Shown: positions 1 to 9,052, numbered from the stretch's first letter. The stretch: 64,000 bases of DNA from an uncultured Atopobium sp. (GCA_938028565.1 CALIZS010000046.1:1-64000), one strand, 5' to 3'. Numbers and translations are program-made. Notes: a model not told the origin generated them from the sequence alone.

Positions 1-108
1 GCTCAATTGCGGGCATTTTACACATCTAATGAAGATAATCTGCATGATTGAGGTAATTTCTGCGTCATGTATACGTCTTTTTAACAGATTATCCGACTTA
101 GGTGTGTT
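1..108. mobile_element. Small palindromic element, copy 1, cut by window edge
   Basis: Positions 1-108 match 56424-56532 almost base for base, with about five differences by eye. The complete copy at 56403-56532 has 19-bp terminal inverted repeats. Only the right terminal repeat (about 90-108, one mismatch) is inside the window here; the left one lies before base 1. There is no coding capacity, so it resembles a MITE or another non-autonomous intergenic repeat. In both copies it is followed directly by a conserved hairpin. Confidence 0.7.
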
Positions 109-113
109 TTGAA

Positions 114-151
114 CTGCCTCCTATTTCTCGTGTCCAAGAAATGGGAGGCAG
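114..151. repeat. Conserved 15-bp-stem hairpin, family copy 1
   Basis: Arms 114-128 and 137-151 pair over 15 bp (one T-G pair) around an 8-base loop cgtgtcca. The same hairpin occurs at 56537-56576 and, in the opposite orientation, at 40169-40202; a diverged copy lies at 56664-56706. There is no T-tract, so it is not a standard terminator. It lies beyond the 3' end of the minus-strand gene at 259-765. Confidence 0.75.
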
Positions 152-258
152 CTCATTTGCGGGTGGTTATGATTTACCGAGAAAAACAACACGCTAACGG
201 TACTGTTTTTTATATAAAAGATAAGTCAGTTGTTTAAAAGTAAACCCTAGAGCAGGAC

Positions 259-765
259 TTATGAGAAATCCTCAGGTGAGACATCCTCAATAAACTGGCG
301 GAACTCTTCAAGCTCTTGGGCCTGAACGTCCTTCTCGACATCAGTAAAATCTGGAGCAGCAGCAATTTCCAGAACGCTCTCGTCAGCAAAGATGGGAGCG
401 TTTGTTCTTACTGCCAGCGCAATTGCGTCTGACGGACGAGCGTCCACGTAAATATGCTCTCCCTCTTTAGAGATGAGCTCAATTTGCGAGAAGAACGTGG
501 TGCCGCGGACGCCAACAATACGCACGCTCTTAATGTCCGCATCCAGCGAATCAAGGACCGAGCGGAGAAGATCATGCGTGAGCGGTCTCTGGGTAGACTC
601 TTGGTCTATGCCAAGGCTGATAGCAGAGGCTTCAATGTTGCCAATCTTAATAGGTAAGCTGAGCGTGGAGACCCCGCGTGGATCATGAAGACGCAGGACA
701 ATAACGGAAGAGATGGGTCCTCCTCCGACAACAACCGTCTGTATGTCCATGCGCTTTAGTGACAC
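259..765 (-). CDS. Bifunctional nuclease (BFN/DUF151) domain protein
   Basis: A 168-residue protein of the BFN/DUF151 family, single-domain proteins with reported nuclease activity in plant and bacterial members; the cellular role in bacteria is unclear. Family-like features are the N-terminal strand region ending in a PRGVSTLSLPI-like segment, the central ATHDLLRSVLDSL-type helix (here LTHDLLRSVLDSL) and the conserved ARPSDAIALAVR segment near residue 115. The reading frame stays open upstream through the tRNA-Ile gene, so the longer start is false. I chose GTG at 765 because GGAG lies 5 nt upstream; ATG at 750 is the alternative. The C-terminus is acidic. It is transcribed divergently from tRNA-Ile. 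Confidence 0.85.
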   Translation of the reverse strand: MSLKRMDIQTVVVGGGPISSVIVLRLHDPRGVSTLSLPIKIGNIEASAISLGIDQESTQRPLTHDLLRSVLDSLDADIKSVRIVGVRGTTFFSQIELISKEGEHIYVDARPSDAIALAVRTNAPIFADESVLEIAAAPDFTDVEKDVQAQELEEFRQFIEDVSPEDFS

Positions 766-876
766 AAATTCTCCAAATAGCACGCCATTTATCAATCTTT
801 GGGCAGATAGTCTACGACTCTCTGTTCTGCTTTCATACCCAATTTCAAGAAACTTTAAAACAAAACAAAAAAAGTG

Positions 877-905
877 TTGACCTACGATGCGTATGGAGGT
901 ATTAT
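877..905 (+). promoter_or_regulatory. Promoter of tRNA-Ile
   Basis: A -35 box TTGACC (877-882) and a -10 box TATTAT (900-905) are separated by exactly 17 bp and end 13 bp before the mature tRNA-Ile. This is one of the clearest sigma-70-type promoters in the window. Confidence 0.8.
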
Positions 906-918
906 TTTTCACTGCGTT

Positions 919-995
919 GGGCCTGTAGCTCAGTTGGTCAGAGCGTCCGGCTGATAACCGGGAGGTCACAAGTTCAAACCTTGTCAGGCCCACCA
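919..995 (+). tRNA. tRNA-Ile (GAT)
   Basis: A full cloverleaf can be drawn: acceptor GGGCCTG pairs with CAGGCCC, the anticodon loop carries GAT at 953-955, the T-loop is TTCAAAC, and CCA is encoded. Ile(GAT) followed by Ala(TGC) is the pair usually found between 16S and 23S rRNA genes, but no rRNA sequence is present here. Confidence 0.96.
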
Positions 996-1011
996 CTTTA
1001 TGTGACAATAG

Positions 1012-1046
1012 TCACCCCAACGTTAGCCGAGTCGCCGTTGGGGTGA
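1012..1046. repeat. Hairpin between tRNA-Ile and tRNA-Ala
   Basis: An 11-bp perfect stem (tcaccccaacg with its complement) closes a 13-base loop. No T-tract follows, so it is more likely a processing or attenuation structure than a terminator. Confidence 0.5.
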
Positions 1047-1083
1047 TTATTAAAACCTTCTGGGCCCAACCAGAAGTCAGTAC

Positions 1084-1159
1084 GGGGAATTAGCTCAGCT
1101 GGGAGAGCGCGGGCTTTGCAAGCCTGAGGTCAGGGGTTCGATCCCCCTATTCTCCACCA
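1084..1159 (+). tRNA. tRNA-Ala (TGC)
   Basis: Acceptor GGGGAAT pairs with ATTCTCC, the D-loop is standard, the anticodon TGC is at 1117-1119, the T-loop is TTCGATC, and CCA is encoded. It is probably co-transcribed with tRNA-Ile, since no separate promoter is seen, and it is followed by a strong terminator. Confidence 0.97.
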
Positions 1160-1166
1160 AATGTTC

Positions 1167-1198
1167 AAGGCCAGGGATTTTGTTCCTGGCCTTTTTTG
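1167..1198 (+). terminator. Rho-independent terminator after tRNA-Ala
   Basis: The stem aaggccagg/cctggcctt is followed by a run of T. It ends the tRNA-Ile/tRNA-Ala transcript. Confidence 0.9.
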
Positions 1199-1384
1199 TT
1201 AGTTATTTTTCAAAATAGCACTCATAAAAGATACGGTTGCGCCATAAAACATACCGATGACCGTTATTTTTACCCACTTATCGAATAGTTACATGTTTTT
1301 ATAACAAACATGAGTAGGATTTACACAGGAGTATGTTCTTTTCATTGGCACTGTGGAAAACCACAAGGAGAGAAAAGAGTTCTT

Positions 1385-2524
1385 ATGTCAAATCTTACGC
1401 GTCGTAACTTTTTTGGTGTAAGTGCAGTTGTAGCAGGTTTGGGTATCACCGCCTGCAAAAAGTCTGATTCAGATGCTGGTGAGAAGAAAGAATCTGACAC
1501 CAACTCTACAGACGCGGTTGGAGCACCAGAAGAGCTTGTAAAGGCAGCAAAAGAAGAGGGTAAGCTGATTGTTTACGGCTCTTGTGAGGAAGAGTATCTA
1601 AACGCAGTTTGCGCCAATTTCAAGAGTCTGTATGGAATTGATGTTCAGGCACAACGTCTCTCAACCGGAGAAGTTGCTGCAAAGATTGAGGAAGAGAACG
1701 GTCATCCATCAGCAGATGTTTGGTTTGGTGGAACAACCGATCCTTACAATGTCAGCTCCTCAAAGGGTCTTCTTGAGCAGTACGAGCCAAAGAATGCGTC
1801 TCACCTTATTTCCGACAAGTTCAAGAGTACAAATAAGGACTGGTATGGAATTTATAAGGGTATTTTGGGAATTCTGTACGATAAGGAAGAGCTACAGCGT
1901 CTTAAGCTCGACGTGCCTCAAGACTACAAGGATCTTATCGATCCTAAATATAAGGGTCTTATCTGGTCTTCTAACTACAACACCGCTGGTACTGCAAAGC
2001 TGATTATCAATACCGTTATTCAGAAGTACGGTCACGATCAGGGTATTCAGTATCTTGTTGACCTTGATAAGAACATTGCTCAGTACACCAAGAGTGGCTC
2101 TGGTCCTTCCAAGGCTATTGGAGCCGGTGAGTGCACCATCGGAATTGGTATGCTCCACGATGGTATTTATCAGATTGTTGACCAAGAGCATGAAAACGTT
2201 GGTCTTCAGATTCCAAGCTCTGGCGCATCATATGAAGTTGGCGCAACCGCAATCTTCAAGGGTGCTGCACATCCAAACGCAGCTAAGCTCTGGATTGAGT
2301 ATGCACTGTCTCCAGCCTGCGTCGATCTTGCTCAGAAGAATGGTTCTTACCAGTTCTTGGTACTTGATAATGCAAAGCAGCCAGAGATTGCAACTGAGTA
2401 CGGTCTTGATCCAAATAACGTTATGGACTACAACTTCGAAGACGCTAAGAAAAACACCGAGCAGTATGTCAAGGACGTTATGCAGGCACTTGGTGGCGGA
2501 GACAGCCGCTTTAAGACCGAGTAA
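1385..2524 (+). CDS. Fe(III)-type ABC transporter substrate-binding lipoprotein
   Basis: This 379-residue extracellular binding protein resembles the FutA/FbpA/AfuA family, which delivers ferric iron or related anions to a membrane permease. The N-terminus has an RRNFFG twin-arginine-like motif followed by a hydrophobic stretch and the lipobox GITAC, so it is probably exported by Tat and lipid-anchored at Cys24. Family segments such as DVWFGGTTDPYN, a DLIDPKYKGLIWSS-like segment and an AGTAK motif are present. I chose ATG 1385; the open frame extends 25 codons upstream, but that part has no signal peptide. AAGGAG lies rather far (about 14 nt) upstream. It heads an operon with the permease and ATPase. 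Iron as substrate is inferred from the family only; phosphonate or thiamine-like ligands are possible. Confidence 0.88.
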   Translation: MSNLTRRNFFGVSAVVAGLGITACKKSDSDAGEKKESDTNSTDAVGAPEELVKAAKEEGKLIVYGSCEEEYLNAVCANFKSLYGIDVQAQRLSTGEVAAKIEEENGHPSADVWFGGTTDPYNVSSSKGLLEQYEPKNASHLISDKFKSTNKDWYGIYKGILGILYDKEELQRLKLDVPQDYKDLIDPKYKGLIWSSNYNTAGTAKLIINTVIQKYGHDQGIQYLVDLDKNIAQYTKSGSGPSKAIGAGECTIGIGMLHDGIYQIVDQEHENVGLQIPSSGASYEVGATAIFKGAAHPNAAKLWIEYALSPACVDLAQKNGSYQFLVLDNAKQPEIATEYGLDPNNVMDYNFEDAKKNTEQYVKDVMQALGGGDSRFKTE

Positions 2525-2585
2525 ACACCACGCGGATAAGCAACTAAACAATGCTGTTGCTCAAGATCTGAGTGGCAGATTATAT

Positions 2586-2611
2586 TGGGTAGGCAGAGAT
2601 CTGCCTACCCA
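2586..2611 (+). promoter_or_regulatory. Intercistronic hairpin between binding protein and permease genes
   Basis: An 11-bp perfect stem (tgggtaggcag and its complement) surrounds agat. It is not followed by a T-run. Such hairpins often protect the upstream message, giving more binding protein than permease; that role is inferred. Confidence 0.6.
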
Positions 2612-2663
2612 GTTCCACATAGAGCTTTGCGTATAGGTTTAGTGTTTCAGAGTTAGGACCAGC

Positions 2664-4373
2664 ATGGCAAAATCCCAGAGCGCTCGACTTGAGCGAAAAA
2701 AGCTCCTTGGCGATCCAATTTTGATAACGACTATTGTCGTTCTTATCGCCTTCTTAACCCTTTTTATTCTGTATCCTCTTGCCATTCTTATGGTTGACTC
2801 TGTAGTCTCCGATAACGGAGTTACCTTTGATGTCTTTACTCGCGTCTTGGCCATGCCTTCCTTTAGCCATGCAATTACCAACACCCTCAGAGTTGGTTTT
2901 GCAGTAGGCATTTTATCAGCGCTTATTGGCCTTCTTTTTGCGTATGTTGAAGTGTACGTAAAGCTTCGTACAAAGTTTATGACAGGGCTTTTCCGCTTGG
3001 TTTCCATGCTTCCTGTTGTTTCTCCGCCTTTTGTTCTCTCGCTTTCCATGATTATGATGTTTGGCAAGAAAGGCCTGATTACTCGAGGTCTTTTGGGAAT
3101 TTTTGACAACAACATCTATGGCTTCTGGGGCATCTTTATTGTCCAGACTATGTCGTTTTTCCCTGTGTGTTACATGATGCTTAAGGGCCTGCTTAAAAAC
3201 ATTGACCCATCCCTTGAAGAAGCAGCACGTGACATGGGTGCAAGCCGCTGGAAAGTATTTACCAGCGTTACACTTCCTCTTATTTTGCCTGGCCTAGGCA
3301 ATGCTTTTCTCGTCTCATTTATTGAGTCAATTGCAGACTTTGCTAACCCAATGATTATTGGTGGCTCCTACGATACCCTGGCAACAACTATCTACCTGCA
3401 GATTACAGGCGCGTACGACAAGCAAGGCGCGGCTGCTATGGCTGTTGTTCTTCTTTCCATTACGCTGCTCATGTTTGTTGTTCAGAAGTTTGTACTGGAA
3501 GCAAAGAGCACATCTACACTCTCGGGCAAAGCAACGCGAGCTAGGATGCTTATTACAGATAATTCTGTTCGCATCCCACTTACCATTCTTTGCGCATTAG
3601 TCGCACTCTTTGTTATTGGCATGTACCTCTGCGTTCCTTATGGTTCGTTTGTTCGTTCCTGGGGCTCAAATTACGAGTTAACTACTAAATGGTTTGAGCA
3701 GGTATTTACCAAGTACCACGGTCTGCAGGCGTTTAGCGACTCGTTTATGCTTTCGCTCATTGCGGCACCAATTACCGCTTTGCTTTCGATGATCATTTCT
3801 TATCTGGTAGTAAAACGTCGCTTCCGTGGCCGTGGTTTTATCGAGGCTGTATCCATGCTTGCCATGGCAGTTCCTGGTACGGTCTTGGGCGTTGGCTACA
3901 TTCGCGGTTTCTCAAGTGGCGTTATGCACACAGGATTTTTGCAGGGCCTGTATGGCACGGGACTTATCCTGATTATTGTCTTTGTCGTGCGTTCGCTTCC
4001 TACAGGAACACGCTCGGGCATCTCAGCACTTCGACAGATTGATAAATCAATTGAGGAGTCTGCATACGACATGGGCGCCGACAGCTTTACGGTGTTTATG
4101 ACCGTTACGTTGCCGCTGATTAAAGATTCGTTCTTGTCGGGCCTGGTAACGGCGTTTGTCCGTTCCATTACCGCAATTTCTGCAGTTATTCTCTTGGTTA
4201 CGCCAGAATTCCTGCTTATTACTGTTCAGATTAACGAGTTTGCAGGTAAGGGTTCATATGGTATGGCCTGCGCCTTTGCAACAATTCTGATTGTTATTAC
4301 CTATGGCTCGGTATTGCTTATGAATTGGGCCATCAAACACTTTGGCACCAGCCGAGCACTCAAGGAGGAGTAA
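2664..4373 (+). CDS. Fe(III)-type ABC transporter permease (two fused permease units)
   Basis: At 569 residues with about 12 membrane segments, this has the double-length FbpB-type form: two BPD-type permease halves in one chain. Each half carries an EAA loop, seen as EEAARDMGASRWKVF (about residue 184) and EESAYDMGADSFTVF (about residue 459), the site where the ATPase docks. It follows the binding protein gene by 139 bp and precedes the ATPase gene by 3 bp, so the three make one importer. ATG 2664 follows a weak ribosome-binding region (ttaggaccagc). Confidence 0.9.
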   Translation: MAKSQSARLERKKLLGDPILITTIVVLIAFLTLFILYPLAILMVDSVVSDNGVTFDVFTRVLAMPSFSHAITNTLRVGFAVGILSALIGLLFAYVEVYVKLRTKFMTGLFRLVSMLPVVSPPFVLSLSMIMMFGKKGLITRGLLGIFDNNIYGFWGIFIVQTMSFFPVCYMMLKGLLKNIDPSLEEAARDMGASRWKVFTSVTLPLILPGLGNAFLVSFIESIADFANPMIIGGSYDTLATTIYLQITGAYDKQGAAAMAVVLLSITLLMFVVQKFVLEAKSTSTLSGKATRARMLITDNSVRIPLTILCALVALFVIGMYLCVPYGSFVRSWGSNYELTTKWFEQVFTKYHGLQAFSDSFMLSLIAAPITALLSMIISYLVVKRRFRGRGFIEAVSMLAMAVPGTVLGVGYIRGFSSGVMHTGFLQGLYGTGLILIIVFVVRSLPTGTRSGISALRQIDKSIEESAYDMGADSFTVFMTVTLPLIKDSFLSGLVTAFVRSITAISAVILLVTPEFLLITVQINEFAGKGSYGMACAFATILIVITYGSVLLMNWAIKHFGTSRALKEE

Positions 4374-4376
4374 CAC

Positions 4377-5456
4377 ATGGCTACAGAGAAAAAAGGCGTT
4401 CGCCTTGAGCACATTTCCAAGATTTATCAGGATCAGAAGACTGGAAAAGACTTCTACGCAGTTCAAGACGCTAACATCACTATTGCTCCTGGCGAGTTTG
4501 TTACGCTGCTTGGCCCTTCTGGCTGCGGAAAGACCACTATTCTGCGCATGATTGCTGGTTTTGAGAGTCCTGATGAGGGAAAGATCTTCCTTGGCGATGA
4601 GCAGATTGATGAGCTTACTCCAAACAAGCGCGATACTGCCATGGTGTTCCAGAGCTATGCGCTACTTCCTCACTACAACATCTTTGACAATGTTGCCTAC
4701 GGCCTCAAGCTTCGCAAAATGGACAAGGCAGTAATTCGCGAGAAGGTCCTTCACATCCTTAGTCTTGTTGGACTTGAGGGTATGGAAGAGCGCATGACCA
4801 ACCAGCTTTCTGGTGGTCAGCAGCAGCGTGTTGCTTTGGCTCGCGCCCTGGTTATTGAGCCAAGCGTACTTCTCTTCGACGAGCCTCTTTCAAACCTTGA
4901 TGCGAAGCTCCGCGTTGACATGCGTAACGAGATTCGTCGTATTCAGCAAGAGGCTGGTATTACTGCCATCTACGTCACACATGACCAATCAGAGGCAATG
5001 GCGCTTTCAGACAACATCATCATTATGAAAAAGGGTGTTGTTGATCAGGTTGGCGATCCTCAGACGGTTTACTACCACCCAGCAGACGAGTTTGTTGCAG
5101 ACTTTATTGGTGAGTCAAACTTCCTACATGCAACCATTGCAGACAAGCTTGATTCTGAGACTGCACTTTGCCGCTTTGAGGGCCATGAGTTTGAGGCCAG
5201 CGGATGTTCTCACCTGGACAAGGGTAAGGAATGCTGCATTGTTCTTCGTCCAGAGTCTGCGCGCCTTGCTGATGAGGGAACACTTGCCTGTGAGGTGGTT
5301 CTTTCTCGATTCATGGGCCACTACCAGAACTACCATGTTATGGTTGGCGATACCCTCATTAAGATTACAGACTTCAATCCTCGTACGCACAAGATTTACA
5401 ACGTTGGTGACCACGCCTTTGTTGACTTCACCAAAGATGAGGTCCACGTTCTGTAA
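4377..5456 (+). CDS. Fe(III)-type ABC transporter ATP-binding protein
   Basis: A 359-residue importer ATPase that powers uptake through the preceding permease. Walker A GPSGCGKTT is at 46-54, the Q-loop FQSYALLPH at 91-99, the signature LSGGQQQR at 144-151, Walker B VLLFDEP around 164-170, and the H-loop THDQ follows. The C-terminal 120 residues fit a TOBE-type regulatory domain. The start ATG sits 3 bp after the permease stop, with GGAG inside the end of the permease gene. The FbpC/PotA-like architecture agrees with iron or polyamine-type importers; the neighbouring binding protein favours iron. Confidence 0.92.
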   Translation: MATEKKGVRLEHISKIYQDQKTGKDFYAVQDANITIAPGEFVTLLGPSGCGKTTILRMIAGFESPDEGKIFLGDEQIDELTPNKRDTAMVFQSYALLPHYNIFDNVAYGLKLRKMDKAVIREKVLHILSLVGLEGMEERMTNQLSGGQQQRVALARALVIEPSVLLFDEPLSNLDAKLRVDMRNEIRRIQQEAGITAIYVTHDQSEAMALSDNIIIMKKGVVDQVGDPQTVYYHPADEFVADFIGESNFLHATIADKLDSETALCRFEGHEFEASGCSHLDKGKECCIVLRPESARLADEGTLACEVVLSRFMGHYQNYHVMVGDTLIKITDFNPRTHKIYNVGDHAFVDFTKDEVHVL

Positions 5457-5490
5457 GCGTCCAATTTTGGACAGATAGCTGACAAACCTG

Positions 5491-5525
5491 AGAGGTCGAA
5501 GGCTTTTTGCTTTCGACCTCTTTTC
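5491..5525 (+). terminator. Terminator of the iron-type ABC operon
   Basis: The stem gaggtcgaa with its complement is followed by TTTTCTT, 35 bp after the ATPase stop codon. Confidence 0.85.
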
Positions 5526-5579
5526 TTGTGCGATGTATCATAGAGAACAATAGTTACAAAAACGACGCTAAGGAGCGGC

Positions 5580-6038
5580 ATGGCCGAAAACAACGAGCGC
5601 AAAGATGGAGTTTCTCCCCAGCTTGATATGCTCTCAACTGAGCTGCTTGGAGATGCGTTTGACCTGCTTGCAGATGGCCAATCACTCAACGTTTTGCTTG
5701 TAGTTGAGGACGCGTCAGGCACGGTTGCAAGCTATGAGTTCTCCGATGACGGCCCAGAGGAGCTGCTTGAGGGCGCCCATAAGCGCGTGCTTGACCTGGC
5801 AAAACAGAAGGGCGATAAAGAAGCAGGACTCGAAGAGCCTGTTCGCTATGCGCTTGTATATGAGGGAGCCATTCAACTGCTCAAAGAGGGCGGTTACGAA
5901 GATGCCGTGCTTCTTGAGTTTGGCGAGAAGGGCTATAAGAGTTTCTCGGCATATTCTTTAGTTCACGGAAAAGGCCAAGGTGACCAGTTTGTGTGGTCTG
6001 ATCCCGCTCCAGCAGGGGAGCTTGAGCCACTTCTGTAA
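5580..6038 (+). CDS. Conserved-looking hypothetical cytoplasmic protein, 152 aa
   Basis: I do not recognise this family. It is an acidic, soluble protein with no signal peptide or membrane segment. A predicted alpha/beta pattern can be seen: NVLLVVEDASG (about 39-49), RYALVYEGAIQLL (about 88-100) and DAVLLEFGEKGYKSFSAY (about 107-124). AAGGAG stands 5 nt before ATG 5580, which makes expression likely. It lies alone between a terminator and typA, and no Cys/His metal site is visible. It contains one GGCGAGAAG signal word at 5922. Confidence 0.7.
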   Translation: MAENNERKDGVSPQLDMLSTELLGDAFDLLADGQSLNVLLVVEDASGTVASYEFSDDGPEELLEGAHKRVLDLAKQKGDKEAGLEEPVRYALVYEGAIQLLKEGGYEDAVLLEFGEKGYKSFSAYSLVHGKGQGDQFVWSDPAPAGELEPLL

Positions 6039-6165
6039 TGAAAAAGCTGCGTTCATTGAAATTTCTGGGCGCTCTAGGCACGTAATTGCACTAAAGTTCT
6101 AAAGCTGATAAAAATTGGACCTGAAGTAGCAAGTCCAAACACATACCTTCGAGAGATAGAGACTT

Positions 6166-8004
6166 ATGCGTCAAGACAACATCAGAAATATTGCTATCAT
6201 CGCCCACGTTGACCACGGTAAAACCACCATGGTTGACCAGATGCTTAAGGCAACCGATGCATTCCGCGAGAACCAGCAGGTTCAAGAGAGAATCTTGGAC
6301 TCCAACGATCAGGAGCGCGAGCGCGGAATTACCATTCTGGCAAAGAATATCTCTATTGAGTACAAGGGCGTCAAGATCAACGTTATTGATACCCCTGGCC
6401 ACGCTGACTTTGGCGGCGAGGTTGAGCGCGTTTTGAAGATGGCTGACGGTGCGCTTCTCTTGGTTGACGCAGCTGAGGGCCCTATGCCACAGACTCGCTT
6501 TGTTCTGCGCCACGCTATCGACGCAGGCCTTTCTATCATGATGGTTGTCAACAAGATTGACCGTGACGGCGCTCGTCCAGAGGCTGTTGTCAACGATTCT
6601 CTTGATCTGATGATGGACCTAGGTGCAACTGATGAGCAGCTTGAGTTCACCATGGAGCACGTCATCTTTGCTTCTGGCGTTAACGGTTACGCTCGCCTTG
6701 ATCCAAATGATGACAACGACAACATGTTCCCTCTTCTCGACATGATTATCGACGGCCTTCCAGCTCCAGATGTTGATATTGACGGACCTCTTGCTATGCA
6801 GTGCGTTACCATCGACCACTCTGACTACCTGGGTCGCATTGGAATTGGTCGCGTATATTCCGGAACTGTTCATATTGGCGACAAGATTCTTGTTGTCAAA
6901 AACGACGGTTCCCGCGCTATGAGCCAGGTCAAGCAGCTGTTCACCTTTGACTACCTTGGCCGTAAGGAGTGCAGCGAGGTTGACGCAGGTGATATTGCGG
7001 CAATCGTTGGCGTTGACAACACTGATATTGGTGACGTCTACACTGATCCAGAGAACCCTGTTGAGTTGGATCCAATTGAGATTGATCCACCAACCCTTTC
7101 CATTATTTTTGAGCCTTCTACCTCGCCACTTGTTGGCCGTGAGGGAGATATTGTTGGTGGCCGTCAGCTCAAAGAACGCCTGATGACAGAGCGTGAGAAT
7201 AACGTCACCATGCGTATTGAGGAGCTTCCTGATAAGACGGGTATTGAGGTTTCTGGTCGTGGTATTTTGCACCTCTCCGTTCTTATGGAGAGCATGCGCC
7301 GCGAAGGCTTTGAATTCCAGGTTGGTCGTCCTCGCGTTCTGTTCAAGAAGGACGCTCAGGGCCACACGCTTGAGCCTATTGAGCAGGCCGTTGTTGAGTG
7401 CAATTCAGAGTATGCCGGCAAGGTCATTGAGGTCTTTGGTAACGTTGGCGGCACCATGTCCATCATGGACACCGGCGAGACTCAGACGCACCTTGAGTTC
7501 AAGATTCCAACCCGTGGCATCATGGGCCTCAAGACGCGCGTCATGAACGTTACCCACGGTGACGCTGTCTTCTACCATACTTTCCTTGAGTACGGTCCTT
7601 TTGCAGGTGATATTGGTAGCCGCCAGAACGGCGCCATGATTTCCATGTCCACCGAGAAGGCTGTTGCATATGCGCTTGGCACGCTCCAGGAACGTGGCCA
7701 GCTCTTTGTTTCTCCAGGCGTTGAGTGTTACGAGGGTATGCTGGTTGGCGAGCGTTCAAGGCCAGGCGACATGGTTGTTAACATTGCGCGCACCAAGTCT
7801 TTGGGCAACCAGAGGTCTTCAACTGCAGATATTTCAGTTCAGCTGACTCCTCCACGCCTGTTTACGCTGGAAGAGGCTCTGGAGTACATCATGGACGACG
7901 AGCTTGTTGAAATCACGCCACAAAACATCCGCATGCGTAAGCGTATTCTTTCCGAGACTGAGCGCCGTAAGTGGGCAGTCCGCAACGGCATGGTTAAGAA
8001 GTAA
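6166..8004 (+). CDS. typA: Translational GTPase TypA/BipA
   Basis: A 612-residue ribosome-associated GTPase of the EF-G-like family that helps ribosome assembly and growth under stress. G1 AHVDHGKT is at 13-20, G2 RGITI is near residue 48, G3 DTPGH is near 70 and G4 NKID is near 125. The EF-G-like domains III and V and the TypA-specific C-terminal domain (ending in KWAVRNGMVKK) follow. The length is normal for the family. The region before ATG 6166 has only weak GA-rich ribosome-binding character. Its terminator is built from two inverted copies of the GGCGAGAA word. Confidence 0.97.
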   Translation: MRQDNIRNIAIIAHVDHGKTTMVDQMLKATDAFRENQQVQERILDSNDQERERGITILAKNISIEYKGVKINVIDTPGHADFGGEVERVLKMADGALLLVDAAEGPMPQTRFVLRHAIDAGLSIMMVVNKIDRDGARPEAVVNDSLDLMMDLGATDEQLEFTMEHVIFASGVNGYARLDPNDDNDNMFPLLDMIIDGLPAPDVDIDGPLAMQCVTIDHSDYLGRIGIGRVYSGTVHIGDKILVVKNDGSRAMSQVKQLFTFDYLGRKECSEVDAGDIAAIVGVDNTDIGDVYTDPENPVELDPIEIDPPTLSIIFEPSTSPLVGREGDIVGGRQLKERLMTERENNVTMRIEELPDKTGIEVSGRGILHLSVLMESMRREGFEFQVGRPRVLFKKDAQGHTLEPIEQAVVECNSEYAGKVIEVFGNVGGTMSIMDTGETQTHLEFKIPTRGIMGLKTRVMNVTHGDAVFYHTFLEYGPFAGDIGSRQNGAMISMSTEKAVAYALGTLQERGQLFVSPGVECYEGMLVGERSRPGDMVVNIARTKSLGNQRSSTADISVQLTPPRLFTLEEALEYIMDDELVEITPQNIRMRKRILSETERRKWAVRNGMVKK

Positions 8005-8030
8005 CAGCGTCGTTTACAGATAACCAATCT

Positions 8031-8075
8031 GGCGAGAAGAACTTGCAGCTGCAAGGGTTTCTCGCCAGTTTTGTT
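8031..8075 (+). terminator. typA terminator made from an inverted GGCGAGAA pair
   Basis: The outer stem ctggcgagaa/ttctcgccag (8029-8068) encloses an inner stem cttgcag/ctgcaag, followed by TTTTGTTTT. The arms are copies of the over-represented octamer described in the findings. Confidence 0.9.
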
Positions 8076-8130
8076 TTAGGCAAATTTTAAATAAAGTGCT
8101 GGTAAACGGTATGTGGGGGGGCGATACAAA

Positions 8131-8170
8131 ACCGCCCAGAACCGCCCAAAACCGTCCAAAACCGCCCGAT
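8131..8170. repeat. Four-unit 10-bp tandem repeat (accgcccaaa)
   Basis: Units start at 8131, 8141, 8151 and 8161 with one or two substitutions each, preceded by a G-run. It lies just beyond the 3' end of the minus-strand TRIC gene. Confidence 0.85.
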
Positions 8171-8182
8171 TGTGGCTGGATG

Positions 8183-8926
8183 CTACTTTGATGGGGTGTT
8201 CTGCTCAGGTTGCTTACCTGGCTTCTGAGCTTTGTGACGAAGCTTGTTAACACTGCGCATTACGTGCGGCGTAAGGTCAACGTCGGCCGGAGAAAGCACG
8301 TTGTACTTGAGCGACCAACGTCTGAGGCCAACGGTAACTACGACGCAGACAACTGCTGCCCAAATTTTTGTGACGCCTACATAAGAGACAAGCGCCCAGT
8401 AGGAGGTAGCGCCAGCAACTGCGCAAAACGCGTAGAGATTGCTTCGCTGGAAAATACGAGGGATATCGCCAAGAAAAACATCGCGAAGCATGCCGCCACC
8501 AACGCCTGTGATACTTCCCATCAAAATGACCGAGAAGGGAAGCAAGTGATATACCAGGGCTTTATCGGTACCAACAACTGCAAAGAGGCCAACGGAGATA
8601 ATGTCGGTCCACTCGAGCATGCGAGGGAATCTATCAAGCGGCTCAGGGAACATAAACAGCAAGACAGCGGTAAAAACGGCAGCCGGAATGGCGTAGGGCG
8701 AGTTGAGCATGTAGACGCCACCTTCTTGCATCATGACGTCCCTGATAAGCCCGCCGCCCAGACCACCTAAAAGGCCAAGACCCACAAAGCCCACAAGGTC
8801 TAAGTGACGGTCTCGTGCAACCAAGATTCCCGAGATTGCACCAATAATTACCGTTAGAAGGTCTAGCCAGTAGGGGATGCCCACAGAAATTGCATCTGTG
8901 CCATATGGCGAGAAAAACGGTGGCAT
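8183..8926 (-). CDS. TRIC/UPF0126 family membrane protein
   Basis: A 247-residue integral membrane protein with seven likely membrane segments, belonging to the UPF0126 family (YadS/YicG), the prokaryotic relatives of trimeric intracellular cation (TRIC) channels. Family glycine motifs are visible in two repeats: GLGGGLIRDV (about residues 55-64) and TGVGGGMLRDVFLGDIP (about 140-156). A clear AGGAGG-type site precedes ATG 8926. It is probably a K+ or other cation channel; amino-acid transport has been suggested for some relatives. It stands alone, convergent with typA. Confidence 0.92.
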   Translation of the reverse strand: MPPFFSPYGTDAISVGIPYWLDLLTVIIGAISGILVARDRHLDLVGFVGLGLLGGLGGGLIRDVMMQEGGVYMLNSPYAIPAAVFTAVLLFMFPEPLDRFPRMLEWTDIISVGLFAVVGTDKALVYHLLPFSVILMGSITGVGGGMLRDVFLGDIPRIFQRSNLYAFCAVAGATSYWALVSYVGVTKIWAAVVCVVVTVGLRRWSLKYNVLSPADVDLTPHVMRSVNKLRHKAQKPGKQPEQNTPSK

Positions 8927-9052
8927 CCATACCTCCTACTGGTGTTTTTGTTTTTATTAGTATGACAATACTACACAAGTATTAAAAATACACAGAACTT
9001 CTCGCCCTATATTGGTGAGAAATCCGCTATACTGTCCCGTGCGGTTTTATAT

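Noticed and set aside
259..1008. Long version of the BFN gene reaching into tRNA-Ile
   Set aside because: The upstream part is antisense to the tRNA; GTG 765 has a good ribosome-binding site.
919..1159. tRNA-Ile and tRNA-Ala as part of an rRNA operon
   Set aside because: No 16S, 23S or 5S sequence is found on either side; the pair has its own promoter and terminator.
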